A stretch of 64,000 bases of DNA from Narthecium ossifragum (taxonomy: Eukaryota > Streptophyta > Magnoliopsida > Dioscoreales > Nartheciaceae): the NCBI GenBank assembly GCA_963920575.1, contig OY986967.1, forward strand, positions 26,279,384-26,343,383, given 5' to 3'. The notes beneath the pieces were generated by a model that was not told the DNA's origin, did no database searches, and saw only the letters and a program-made list of their open reading frames with translations. The translations under genes and the position numbers were made by a program. This document shows positions 42,378-53,677 of this stretch, piece after piece. Position 1 is the stretch's first letter. Every line of letters starts with the position of its first letter.

Positions 42378-42983
42378 TGACTGAAATCACAGGAAATCTA
42401 TAGATGGAACCCTAAAGCTAGAAAGGATGAATACTCAAATTAGGGTAACATCTATTACATGCGTATCTACCTTGCTAGTCCTTCAAAAGCCCTCGTCTTG
42501 ACCCTTGCAGCCAACCGAACAACCCCCAAAGTTCTCTTGAAGACTTGAAGAAAGAGAGGAGAAAGATACGAATAAAACCCTAAAATAAGGGTTGTAGCTT
42601 TTATGAGTAATAGGAAATCTGGATTCTAATAATTAGAGTCCTAATGGAGTCTAATAATTAGAGTTCTAATGGATTCTAACCTAATCCAATTGGTTATTTA
42701 TAAGAACTTAAACACAACCTTTTAATTGACTTAGTTGACTAGACCCAATTCTAATTGGATTCAACCCAACCTATAGTTGTTGGGATTAGGTCTAAATAGA
42801 GTCTTAATTGACTCAAACTCTTACAATTAGGTCTAAAAAAGATACTTTAGGCTAACCTAATCAACTAGGGTTACAATTAACTGATTTACTATCCTAATTA
42901 GAGTCCTAATCTAACGTGAACTCTAGGGCAACTCTCAATTCCGGGATTTTACAAATTGGACACCACTGTTCATATACAACATA

Positions 42984-43580
42984 GCTCTCGTTTGGCATGG
43001 GGTTAGAAAAAGTAGGGTTAAGGGAAAGTATGGTTAGAAAAAGTGAGGTTAAGAAGTTAGGATAGGAAAAAATAGAGTGGTATGGGGTTAGAAAAAGTGG
43101 GATTAAGAGAAAATAGGGTTAGAAAGGGTTAGAAAAAATGAAGTTAATAAATTAGGATAGGAAAAAGAATAAGTATTTGTGCACATGCCACGTCACGTGT
43201 ATATGAATCGGTAACACAACTACCGATTCATATACATGTCTATCGATAGTGGGCTACCGATAGGCATGTATCGGTAGTGGGCTACCGATAGACATGTATA
43301 ACCTATCGGTAGCCCACTACCGATAGACATATATATGAATCGGCAACGGACCTATCAGTAGTGAGATATCGATAGGTTGTACATGCCTATCGATAGACCA
43401 CTACCGATAGGAATGTATATGAATCGGTAGCACATCTATCGATTCATAATATGTGAAGTGCACATTCCACGTCATAGCGCTCTAGGAAAAAATAGAGTAG
43501 TGATGGTAAGTGAAATATGGATAAAATAGCAATGATTATTTTTAATATTTAGGGTTAGGAACCTCATACCAACCAAGGGC
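42984..43580. mobile_element. Tourist-like MITE hosting foldback copy B
   Basis: The left end ctcgtttggcatggggtt and the inverted right end cttggttggtatgaggtt form an imperfect TIR. The interior is built from gggttagaaaaagt words. It is split by the foldback element at 43167-43482. Its exact ends and TSD are uncertain. Confidence 0.6.
43167..43482. mobile_element. Foldback MITE, copy B (Mutator-like, 9-bp TSD)
   Basis: A 316-bp element begins gaataagtatttgtgcacat and its inverted right end begins gagcgct. These match, in the opposite order, the two ends of copy A at 23358. It is flanked by perfect 9-bp repeats taggaaaaa (43158-43166 and 43483-43491). The interior consists of repeated atcggta / taccgat words that pair with each other, and no protein is encoded. 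Confidence 0.85.
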
Positions 43581-43618
43581 TTAACTATTGTGTGAGCTCC
43601 CTTACCAAATAAGGGCTA

Positions 43619-43787
43619 TGTATGGTTTGATATGATCTTGGCATATGTGGAGACATCCAACGTAAGGAAAGGAGCCGTATAGTTAAATTGTCTTTTTTAT
43701 TGATAAAATAGGGCTGCGCGTTTAGATGAAACAGGAACCCACGTAACATAACATAAGTGGTCCTCTATTCCTGCTGCATCCGATGGC
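43619..43787. repeat. Right arm of the distant 170-bp inverted repeat
   Basis: Inverted partner of 37425-37591. Confidence 0.75.
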
Positions 43788-44873
43788 TGTGATATCCACC
43801 GGTGCATATCGGACTGTGACCACCCCGAAACGCCCTATGCACCAGGATAATACTGTTCATGATTGACTGGTGGTCTCTTTTTCATGGTCTCCTTTTAGCG
43901 TGCACCAACACTCCAAAACCCAGTCCCGTGTAGACGTTAGTGTCCATCCCAAGAAAAAACCCTAAAATATAACCGCTGCTACACTATTATTGACAGACGC
44001 GTCTCTTCATCCTATCATTTTCAACCCCAACCTGGCCGTACAGCGACTGATCCGCTTAATTAGGGGCATTCTCGTGATTTTTTGGACAAGGTGAGAATTA
44101 ATGACATGATGGTTAATTGGAGCCTTTTATCTTTAATTAACTCCAATTGGTTGTGGGCTTCAAATGAGCCATTTGTCTGCTTTCTCTTTATTATAATAGG
44201 CTTTAGTAATATTAACACAACTACAATAATGGTATAATTCATGAATAAATAATTGCCTATAGTTATTATTTTTTCTTTGGAAAGATTCGACAAGAGTAGT
44301 ATCTTTGATTCCAATTGGGCCCCCCCCCCAACCTGAAAGAATCTGCGAGCATTCCACGCTAGCAAGAAATCTAGAATGTCACACAGTCACGCATCCTCCA
44401 ACTAATAATACGCCATCCATTTTAATTAAGGTGGGCCAATTCTCGCTGTCGGAAAATCTTGACCGTACATATGTCGATGATCCAGGCTATGATGACGGCT
44501 GATATTTCAGATGATGATTAACTTATATTGACGGCAAGTGTGTGAAAACTGAAAACCCTTTCGTTAATGAGTTGGTCTTTTAGATCTTGTTTGATATGTT
44601 TTTATATTTATTTTCAAACATTTTTTTTTATTTTAAGTAATTATTATTCATTTAAATCTCATTTCATTTATCACTAGTATTTTATTTTATTTTATTTCAT
44701 GTAATCATTATTACTTTATTTTTTATTTTTCTAATCTTAAAATTCATTATTTCAAAATAAACTAAACCCATACCACGAAACGTTATTATTTTTGAGTCAA
44801 TTAAAGATCGAATGACAATGATGGTTTGTGCATACGTGACTTCCACTTGTACAACCAAATCTCATGGGAAAAA
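43788..44873. other. Spacer without a gene
   Basis: Mixed sequence with a C10 run near 44321-44330 and a T/A-rich stretch at 44580-44760. No sustained coding frame. Confidence 0.5.
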
Positions 44874-44962
44874 GTTTCGTGTACATGGGATGTACCCATG
44901 TACACGAAACTCCACCGTTGGATTGAACCGGGATGCGTGCCCGGTTCAATCCAACGGTGGAG
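44874..44962. repeat. Two adjacent perfect hairpins
   Basis: Hairpin 1: 16-bp perfect stem 44874-44889 / 44895-44910 with 5-nt loop. Hairpin 2: 23-bp perfect stem 44910-44932 / 44940-44962 with 7-nt loop. They share the base at 44910. They look like a small palindromic MITE or a cruciform-forming site. Confidence 0.9.
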
Positions 44963-46757
44963 ATTTGGGTACATGCAAATCAGAACTCAATCTCATGAGG
45001 GTTGTCATAACTTTCGTCAAGTCTTGCGTTTTTAGAGATTATTTTCTGTTTTTGTTTTAAATCAAGATTATTGATGTAATAACCAATCCTAGATAGATGT
45101 TGGAATTGTCAATGTCTCTGACTCGCCAAGTAATCCAAATGCTATAATGTTGGTATCCAAAAGTGGCCACAAAAATATCAAGTGATGAATCCCATTTGAA
45201 TCTTGGTAGGTTTGCTTGTGAGGGATGAAAGCAATAGGTCATCAAACCTATTCTAATAGTCACCAAGCTGGTGTCACTAGCCAATGGCCCCCACAAGAGT
45301 ATTGTCTCCTTTGATATTTGTTCTTATAGTACTGTTATTGGATTAGTGTATATCTTAGTCATTGTGATTTGGCACTTGTTTAGTGCTTGAAAGGGTTAGG
45401 GTGATGTGAGTCATGTTATTTTGGCTAGCGGCTGCCTTCCTTGACCGACACTCTCCGGCGGCGACCGACGGGTACGTTTTTGACAAGTGGTGGCTCGTGA
45501 GAGGCCGAGGAGAAGAAGAATTAGTTATTGGCTTCGTCAAAATAAAATAGTGTCAAAAATTTTGTAGTTCAAGGTTTGCTAGGCGTGTGCAAACCGCAGA
45601 TGCCTCGTTGTGTTTTGAATTCTTCCGATGATTGTTATGTTTATGAACCGGAGAATAATGTAAGTTATTCAGGTGATTAGTGTATATAAATATACTACCA
45701 CCGTGGGGAGACGTGGGGAGCAGTGAGAATTGGATAATAATTAAGATTATTAGGTTGATGTATGTATAATAACTAAGATTATAACTCGTTAATTGTATGT
45801 TTAATAACTTAAACCTATTAAATTATAACCCATTAACTAAGATTAGAAGGAGAGGAATAATGCATGGCCGTTTCCACTCCTTATAAGATTGATTAGTTGG
45901 TGCTGGCCTGTGTCAGCTAACAACGTTCTCATTTTTTCGTTTTCCACCCCTAATTGAACTCTCTCCGCTAACTCCTCTCTCTCCCGGCTTCACCTCCACC
46001 ATTGGATCTTGGATCTAAAGAACCTCCATCGTCCCATAGAGTTTTGTTATCTTTCCGTTCAATCTTATGAGGTTGATTATTTGAGTTTTGTGGTGGCCGG
46101 GCTTGGGTCATGAGTATTGTCCAAAGTGTGGGCCTAGTCTCAACCCAGAGAGCTAAGCAGAGCTTGGCTCGGATCGACCCAAGAGGCCGAAGTCCGTATC
46201 CAATTGCACTTTAGGCTTCGGTCAGTCACCCTATGGCCCGTACTCTTTCCCAGCCCAAGCTTTATGGCCGACAGTGGTTACCGGTAGGGCCTGAGTTCAG
46301 AATTGCAGACCCGGCCGGAGCCTGACCCAGTCAAACTGTTTAGTATCTGAACTTCATCTCAGCCTGATGGGCCCAAGCTGAAACAAATTTGGGCCGGTCC
46401 AGACCAACCTGGCTTTAAGAAGGCCTCTTTGGGGGTAAAAACACACAAAGGGCTTGAGGAATACATAAAAGTTGGCATAATCTCATGATCTCCAGGTCAC
46501 GCTCTCTCATTCGTCAACTTGGTGACATTGCATTCTGAATTTATAATTTAATCCCACCGTATGTTCCTGAATCACATGCTTCAGCTTTAAAATAGAAACA
46601 AACGCTTTAGCTGCAGTAAAAGCTTCAATTCATATTGGTTAGAGCACACACACATCATACTCCTTTCATTCTCAGTTCCCTCCATAGCTTCACAAATCAC
46701 TTGTTGGCAATCAGAACTAGAATGGCTTTTGATAGGTTTTACTCAGACCTTCACATT
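44963..46757. other. Spacer 3' of the HMA gene, no gene called
   Basis: Only short open frames. 46070-46430 is GC-rich, with words such as gggcc and cccaagc resembling the stretches near 560 and 19800, so it may be a dispersed repeat. 46440-46757 should hold the 3' UTR of the HMA gene. Confidence 0.45.
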
Positions 46758-47384
46758 TCAAAGTGCCCATTTCGGAATCAGAGGAACTGAATTGCCGTAA
46801 TCATGGCGACAAGATGACAGCACTTCTGCTCTTCGACCGGTCTTTCTAATGGCTTTTACAACTCCTTTCTGATCGATATAACCAAACACTGTTATTTTGC
46901 TGGATGTTACATCTACTTCCACACACTTAACTCCTGGCAACAAAATAAAGTTCATGAGTTCTGCTATACAATATGGTGATTGCCTGACTTGAAGAAATAA
47001 GCTCACAAATTGGGAATAATGGCAGTGTTTATGGTTCTGATGCTCACCCTTAACCATGGACAGCACCTTTCTAATGGACTTCTCACAGGCCTTGCAGTGT
47101 AGACGCACTCTAAGCTCCACAATCTATATATACATATCATGCAGAAATCAATGTCTCATCAAGTTTATTATTAACAAACATGAACATGTAGAATGAAATT
47201 AAAACTGTCTAGCTACTAGTTGTTGCTTGCAATACATAACTTTCTAGATCTCTGATCATTTACAGTCAAATGCCTTTGTGTTCATGCTAAGCATAACAGG
47301 GCATGCATTGAGGTGCTGCATAAGTTTCATAAGAGTTATTTAAATACATACACCAAGATCTTATCAATTCTGAAGGTAAAATTT

Positions 47385-47430
<46 letters not shown>

Positions 47431-47434
47431 CCAT
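46758..47434 (-). CDS. Small heavy-metal-associated (HMA) domain protein
   Basis: Three exons on the minus strand: 47434-47429 (only ATG GAG), 47123-47048 and 46933-46758, giving 258 nt (85 aa). Phase is kept: ATG GAG, then ATT GTG GAG and so on, then a split Gly codon. The single HMA fold has the metal-binding LHCKACEK (CxxC) loop followed by the KGVKCVEVDVTSSKITVFGY strand pattern, as in HIPP/ATX1-like metallochaperones, which bind Cu or Zn or act as adaptors. The C-terminus is PKWAL, so there is no CaaX prenylation box. Intron 2 (114 nt) is in frame and has no stop, so its retention would insert 38 residues. Exon 1 is inferred from phase and similarity to proteins starting MEIVELKV; its donor lies directly against a CT microsatellite. 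Another start is possible. Confidence 0.8.
47388..47427. repeat. (GA)20 microsatellite at the HMA gene donor
   Basis: Uninterrupted GA repeat. Read on the minus strand, its CT repeats begin within the first bases of intron 1. Confidence 0.95.
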
Positions 47435-48324
47435 TGGATGCAGAGCAGTGCTAGCTAGCTCTTGTCTGAAGCTGTGAAGGCTATATCATATGCAGGGGAA
47501 TAGGTGAGAATTTATAAGCCAGCAAAAGTGTGCTAACATCATGATCATACATGATAGTTAATCATTATCCATAGCAAGCTTCCATAAGTACAAAATTATT
47601 CCACACATTTCTTGGTTTACAAGTTATGCCAAGTTGTTTGGTTGCAACCAGGGTAGGGGCCAGGAACTTTTCTAGAGGCAACTTGACACATCCAATAGGG
47701 AGAGTGAGACTCACATATTAATAATTTTTTTTTAAAAATTTTCAAATAGCAGACATATCCCTCATCTAATCTAATATAATTGGATTATTGTGAATTGCCC
47801 TTGCGTTCTTGCTGATGACAATTAGCATAAGAGGACATGAATTGAGGTGTTGCATAAATGTGATCACAGCAGTTATGTATAGTTGCCAGATACTTAAGAT
47901 CTTAGCAGAAGGGGTAAAAAAATTCAGAATTTTGTGAAGTAATTTCTTTCATGATCTATATTGATCAGTTGCAATATAAGTGCAGTTCTGAAGCTGAAAA
48001 AGGGGAGCACAAGTGCAGGTTATTCGACACCTTTTGTGACTCCGATCCGTCCCTGGTCTCTTTATAAAAGTCACGTTATCTGTATCACATTTCTAGTGTC
48101 ATAATGTGCACGGCATAAACTACAATTTAGCCTTCCAAAGATCAAGACGAGCCCGTCGTCATTCATGGATCTGCTGTCGATGTCGATGAAGACATGCTTG
48201 TCGGCGATGGAGCTATTAGCGCTGCCGGCGTTGGAGAACCCAGCACGGAGCATGGCGAACTGGATGCACGACCCCCCCCCCCCCCCCCGCGTGACATAGC
48301 TGCATAGTTGTCAGAAACCACAAA
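47435..48324. other. HMA gene upstream region
   Basis: Promoter side of the HMA gene. No coding region recognised. A short GC-rich patch (48150-48260) ends in a C run of 17-18 at 48273-48290. Confidence 0.45.
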
Positions 48325-48497
48325 TAGATCTCAGTATTCTCTATTAGAAAAGAGAATACTGCAGTATTCTCTTTGTGAAAAGAGAATTCTGTAATATTCT
48401 CTATTAGAAAAGAGAATTCTGCAGTATTCTCACAAAGAGAGCAGAATTCTCTTTGTGAAAAGAGAATTCTGCAGTATTCTCTTTGTGAGAATAGAAA
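48325..48497. repeat. Palindrome-rich tandem repeat
   Basis: About five units of the form gcagtattctctttgtgaaa followed by agagaattct. Because tattctct and agagaata are complementary, single units fold as hairpins, and one unit (48425-48450) is inverted. GAATTC occurs repeatedly. Confidence 0.85.
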
Positions 48498-48522
48498 TCG
48501 AATGAAAAATACCAATAAATAT

Positions 48523-48867
48523 TCAAATTTGAAGGAAATGAACAGCCAAAAAAAAGCAAACCTCTTTATCGAGGGTGGGTTCGAGCCCAACACCAGACCG
48601 TATCTCCCTCTCCTCCTCATTTCCATCATCTCTGCCTTCGCCTCTCTCCTCCTCCTCCTCCTCGTCAAGGTCATCAAGAGCCGCCTCAAAATCATCCTTC
48701 CGACAATCTCCAAACCTATTCTTTCGCATCCTCTTCGCAAAGCAACCCCCTCCGGCGAAGGCGTCGGAGGTTAGCAGCTCCTCCCGGTTGGCATCGCCAT
48801 CCTCCCCGCCCCCCTCGCGGCTCCATTGGTGGCGCTTGACCTCGCCGGGGGCCACCAACCAAGACAC
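48523..48867 (-). other. Acidic open frame, unrecognised
   Basis: An open minus-strand frame of 114 codons with an acidic tract (DDLDEEEEEERGEGRDDG) preceded by CFAKRMRKNRFGDCRKDDFEAALDD. It overlaps GC-rich, low-complexity DNA and has equally long frames on the other strand. I do not recognise it, and it may be a compositional artefact. Confidence 0.25.
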
Positions 48868-48944
48868 CGTCGGAAACGGTGCCGATCTTCTTCCTCTTCC
48901 ACCAGATCCATCAACAAGGAGATCCCCGACGGCCCCATGGTGAG

Positions 48945-49190
48945 AAAGAGAGGAGGGGGAGAGGGAGGGGAGGGGGATAGCACCTGGGGGAGGGGGAGAG
49001 AACCTAGGGGAGAGGGATGGAAATGAGATGGAGGGGGAGAGAACCTAGGGGAGAGGGAGGGGGAGAGAACCCAGGGGCGGGGGAGGGGAGAGAGAACCTC
49101 GGGAAGAGGGATGGAAATGATAGTGAGGGAGAGAAAATTAGGGAGAGGGATGGAAAATGAGAGTGAGAATGAGGGGTAGAGAACATGAGG
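48945..49190. repeat. Purine-rich G/A minisatellite
   Basis: Nearly all plus-strand bases are G or A, in imperfect repeats of about 30 bp containing ggggagagaacctaggggag and agagggatggaaatga. Confidence 0.85.
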
Positions 49191-49351
49191 GTATATAGAC
49201 GGGAATGAGAGTTGGGATTAGGGTTTAATTCATCATAAGGGCAAAAAAGCCATAAAAAAATGCATAATCAATTATTACTATCCATAACTGCTTGCAAATG
49301 GTGTTTATCCATTAAAATATCATACATTGGTGTACCAATGAATAAGTTTAC

Positions 49352-49745
49352 TACATTTTTTTTATTAGACGAGCCTAAAAGGCGAACAAGGATACAGAAA
49401 CCTCCGGCAATCCTACATATGACCACACACCATCACCAGGATTCCAAACAAAACTGGACAGACAATCAATTCTACAATATCTAGCAATCCCATCCACAAT
49501 CAAATTTCCAGTACGGGGGATAAATAAGAACATGATAGATTCTAAACTCAACACTTCCACCCAAATTCTCCTAATAGCCCCCTCAACCTTCATTGGCCAA
49601 GGCCGGTGGCCCTTGAGAACATCCACGACACATTTAGAGTCCGACTCCACCACTATTCTCCTCTTGCCAATCTCATGAGCCCACTTGATCGCCCGTCAAA
49701 CAACATAGAATTTAGCTTTTAAAACAGAATCCACCATTAGAATTG
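49352..49745 (-). mobile_element. LINE 3' fragment with RNase H domain
   Basis: The minus strand encodes the end of a plant LINE RNase H domain (VVESDSKCVVDVLKGHRPWP, then FIPRTGNLIVDGIARYCR), followed near 49352-49359 by a short A run. The upstream part shows a stop (KFYVV then TAG). Sequence identity is lost where the Mutator-like element begins at about 49751. Confidence 0.75.
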
Positions 49746-49966
49746 GGATTCGGGGGCCCTGCATCGCGGGGCGCGATGCAGGGGATGCATCGCGGGGCGT
49801 GAACCGTCCGATCAGGGATTGTTGCATCACGCTATCATCAATGCGATCTATCTCTACGTGGACCTCGTGCTGGGACCCACGGTCTTTCACTCCAACAACT
49901 TTGAGCGCGCGAAGCTCTCCTTCTTTCTTCTATCAATGGTTAAAAGGTGAGGATAAAAACAGAGTG

Positions 49967-51417
49967 GGAAGCAACATATGCTGGTCAGTATTATAAGTGA
50001 AAGCATGTAAAGTAAACAACATACCTTAACTAGAACCTTTGATTTCCCCGTAACTTTAACCACTTCACCAACATATGAATCAGGCTCCTGAAGTAACTAC
50101 AGCTCCTCTCAAAGCATTCTCACTAAAGATTCAATACCCAAAACAAAATTCTTATCAGTTATGTGAAAGATGCTTGAACAATGGAATTCATTTATATGTA
50201 ATGCCTAGAAGTGACCAAACTTTCTAATTTGGTCAAAAACCAAAATGTTGATGACAACCCCCTGCAACAAAAATTGAAGCAGCTAATTAGCAACAATATC
50301 CCCCCATTGTTCTAACAATAGAACTTTATCCATAAGCAGATAAAGACTGTGATTACAGAACTAAGAAAGCATATACCAAAAAAGGGCAATGATTGATTTT
50401 ATTGCCGGCGAACTTTTAGAAAGCGGTTAAATGAACACATATATAAATCTTGTTTAAAAACAATTTATGCATAATAGTTCCCAGGATTTAAAGAAAACAC
50501 AATTACTTCTAGCCTTTAGCCATTTCATGGTTACAACCACTTCTTGATTTCATGATCCACCGAGGTAAAAAATTGTGCATCGATTCCTTTCAGAGAAAGG
50601 AAGGGCCGGTCTTACAATAGAGAAAAGAGAGTGTAAACGAAAGATACTTTGTGCTCCATCTCCATCCGAGCATAAATAACCATGAAACTTGTAAACAATT
50701 GACATCAGAATCCATTTTTGACATAAGGAAGCAAAGGGGATAGAATAGAAAAGCCAAAATAGGTATGCGAATGTGATCTACGGTTCACCCATCCGACATA
50801 AGTAACCATTGTCGCTTGATGATCACAACAACTTTGAAATGAGCATGGAAGAATATCTTTATTTGTCTAGCGACAAAAAAAGGCAGAATCAAGGATAACA
50901 TATGCTATCTAAATTTTTCAGCTTCAGAAAATAAAACAGATACAAAATACAAGCAACAAATACAAAATCTTAGATAAAATACAAGCAACAAATACAAAAT
51001 AAGTACCATACCAATAGATATAGAATGTCATTTACAATACATCATGCAACCTCTCAATCAATGGGCAGTTCTACCTGCCAATGAACTTTGGAAATAGAAA
51101 CAATATTCACACTTTCCTCATGCAAGCTTTACATCTGATGCCAAATAATGATTGGACTTTACATTCAAATATGCAAATGAAATGGAAAGCATGTAGGACT
51201 AACAGAAAAGAAGATCACATTTAACCTCATTCATCTGCATAATTCGAAAATCAGCGACCGCTGTTTGGAGCTTGTGATGATGAAGGTCCAAAAATATGTT
51301 GACTCTACAAGATTCAAATGTTAACAAGATAAATGAAGTCAGTACTTTGGTTATAATATTGCAAACACAGTGTTGACAAGATCAAATAAAGTTATTACTG
51401 TAAGCAGTTGTGTATAA
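49967..51417. other. Internal region of the Mutator-like element, no second gene
   Basis: Between the left TIR and the transposase 3' end. AT-rich, no open frame with recognisable content. A short direct repeat (acaagcaacaaatacaaaat) occurs at 50950-51000. Confidence 0.5.
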
Positions 51418-53677
51418 CTCCACTCCGTTGGATATGGATCATCAAGATAGTCTGAACGTCCTATGAGGGTTGAAAAATCGGACCAATTGGTATCCTATTA
51501 GTAAAGACATACAAAAAAAATTGCCATATCAAAATCATCAACTACTTAAAATATTTGCAACATATATAAGAAGGTACCTGTGTAGTGACGACACTTTGTT
51601 GAGTCGAGGGTCCTGTTGTTTTGGCCTTCCGTTTTTCAAGACAACTTTTGGGACGCTTTGTTGCCTTTCGTCCACTCCGATTCTTTACACCTTTTACTCT
51701 CCCCTCAACAATTTCTTTTGGGGGGTGAATGTCACTACCGTCAACTATATCAACTTTGGCGAAGTTGTCAACCAAGTCTGTAACTACCATAAGATTTTCT
51801 TCTAATTTTCGACGACCACTAGAACTAGTTCCCAACCTCAAACAATTTCTCATGTATTGGGATGCCATCCTACCAGACCAAGTATGCAAATCTTCATTTT
51901 CTTCAGTATGCTTTGTTCTGATTGGGAGAATATTCCTAGCAAATTTTGTCCATTTTGTTAGAATATACTTCTGCGGTATTTCAACTATGTCGTGCATGCT
52001 AAAGACTTTTAGGGCATGACAACAAAGCAACCCTGTAGTCTCAAACAACCTGCATATGCATTCCACATTGTTGTTGTTATGATCAAAAAGAACTTTATAC
52101 TCAACATTCAAGTTCTTGTATGGCGCCAATATATACTCATGTAAGACTTGGTTCTCAATCTTCTGTTTTATGCAGTATGCTGAAATTTGCAAGAACTCAT
52201 GCTGGAAGTATCTAAATATGGTGGGGGTGTAAACCTCAGCAGCTTGAATCATCAGAGGACAGTCAGCCATAATGAGATTTGGGGTCTTTTGTCTTGATGC
52301 AAATTCTGCTTCCAGCTCCTTATATCTTTTCTTTTCCAAGACCCTATGAAAGTGATGAAAGAAATCTCTTGCATTTAGATCACATTTTAAGTGCGTCTTC
52401 AGATCACTATTTAAGCTCTCACTTAGTTGTGTACTTCTTATCCCCAATGTAAAGGTTGACTTCATGTAGCATGCGGCCCATTTTCCTTTCAAATAGTAGA
52501 TACCATCCAACCACAATTTTCCCTTACTTCTCGCGAAGGTATCAACCATAGTTGCCCATGCAGTTTCAAAGTCATCTTCATTAGTGTAGTCAAACATACA
52601 CTTTCTGAATTCTGAAAACACATGTGAACCACCCCCTAGGTGTTTCGTGGCATTTTGTAAGATGTGCCAAGTGCATAAGCCATGCCAAGTGCTGGGCATT
52701 ACCAACTGTAAGGCCTTCGCCATTGCCGCATCCTGATCAGTAAAAATAGTAAGGGGTGCTTTACCTCCGTGTGCCTTTAAAAATGTCTCAAATAGCCACT
52801 CAAAGGACTCTGCAGTTTCATCGTACAGAAGGGCGGCTCCGAATGTAACCATCTGTTTGTGGTGGTTAAACCCAGTGAAAACCCCAAATGGCCGCAAGCC
52901 TTTGTTTGTCCCATATGTCGTATCAAAGGTAACCACATCACCAAAAACTTGGTAATCGACAACCATTTCCGCATCAGCCCAAAACATGTTCGTGATGTGG
53001 TCTTCGGTATCCAACTGCATATCACTAAAAAATGAAGAATTTCTCATTTTTTGATTTTTAAAGTATGTCAAGATGGCCCCCGCCTCACCATATTACATAC
53101 ATCGTTGTCTCCTATCTCGAAGGTATGATTTCTGATCCTCTGTAGTGTAGCCAACACAAGTTCTTCCCCCAGCCTCTATCACCATTAGTTCATGTGTGTC
53201 CTTGGGCCTTAACCCGGCATCATGTGCCATTTCGATCATTCTACCCTGCACCTTTGTCACTTCTCTATTACACCTCAACAAGTGCCTTGTTTCTTCAGGC
53301 TCGAGATCATGGTTGTGCTCTTCTATGAATTGATGCACAGTACATTTGTTTGATTCCCTCACAAGTCTCACATCCAACTTCGCCTCACACCCGACTCGAG
53401 TATCCCACCGATGTTGTACATCTTCACTCTCTCTTTTATCTTTTCCCCGCTTCCCTTCTCTTGAACAACAAAATATCCTCTTTATCTCAATATGGTCTAC
53501 TTTACTCTTTCGAAGGATATGTTTCCGGACACCAAACCCCATTTTCTTACCATACTGCATCCAGAATTCTCATGCATGATCCATACTATCAAATTCCATG
53601 CCAACTTCAGGCTTACATGGAGCATGGTCCCCACTGGTTGACAAATCTGTGTTATCAGTGTTTTCAACGGTCTCCAT
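51418..53677 (-). pseudogene. FAR1/MULE-type transposase with two in-frame stops
   Basis: A single frame from ATG 53677 to 51542 spans about 712 codons and is broken only by TGA at 53570-53572 and TAA at 53093-53095. Order: FAR1 DNA-binding region (GMEFDSMDHA, GFGVRK, CxAKL, then EEHNHDL), the linker expected in this family (YGEAGAILTYF), a MULE transposase domain with FDTTYGTN and TDQDAAMAKA acidic motifs and CTWHILQNA, then a SWIM zinc finger (ECICRLFETTGLLCCHALKVF). A GT donor after SVVTTQ suggests a second exon at 51494-51418 (in phase, TNWSDFSTLIGRSDYLDD). FAR1-like proteins descend from such transposases. The TIRs on both sides argue that this copy is the transposon, not a domesticated FAR1 gene. 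It is inactive as written unless the stops are read through or miscalled. Confidence 0.88.

Larger units (their letters stand above)
38179..42953. mobile_element. Outer LTR (solo), split by a nested LTR
   Basis: The ends are TGTAACGACCC and GGGATTTTACA, flanked by a perfect 5-bp repeat aattg (38174-38178 and 42954-42958). Subtracting the inner insertion leaves about 2.3 kb with no protease, RT or integrase frame and no second LTR copy, so it reads as a solo LTR left by recombination. Long LTRs with this start are typical of plant Ty3/gypsy chromoviruses, but the lineage is inferred from the ends only. Confidence 0.85.

Noticed and set aside
38179..42953. Complete retrotransposon with two LTRs
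   Set aside because: The two sides around the inner insertion are not copies of one another and no polyprotein frame exists.
45057..45296. Minus-strand frame of 79 codons
   Set aside because: No domain, no neighbouring exons and no codon or length support; kept as spacer.
51542..53677. Domesticated FAR1/FRS transcription-factor gene
   Set aside because: Two in-frame stops and flanking TIRs of about 200 bp indicate a transposon copy instead.
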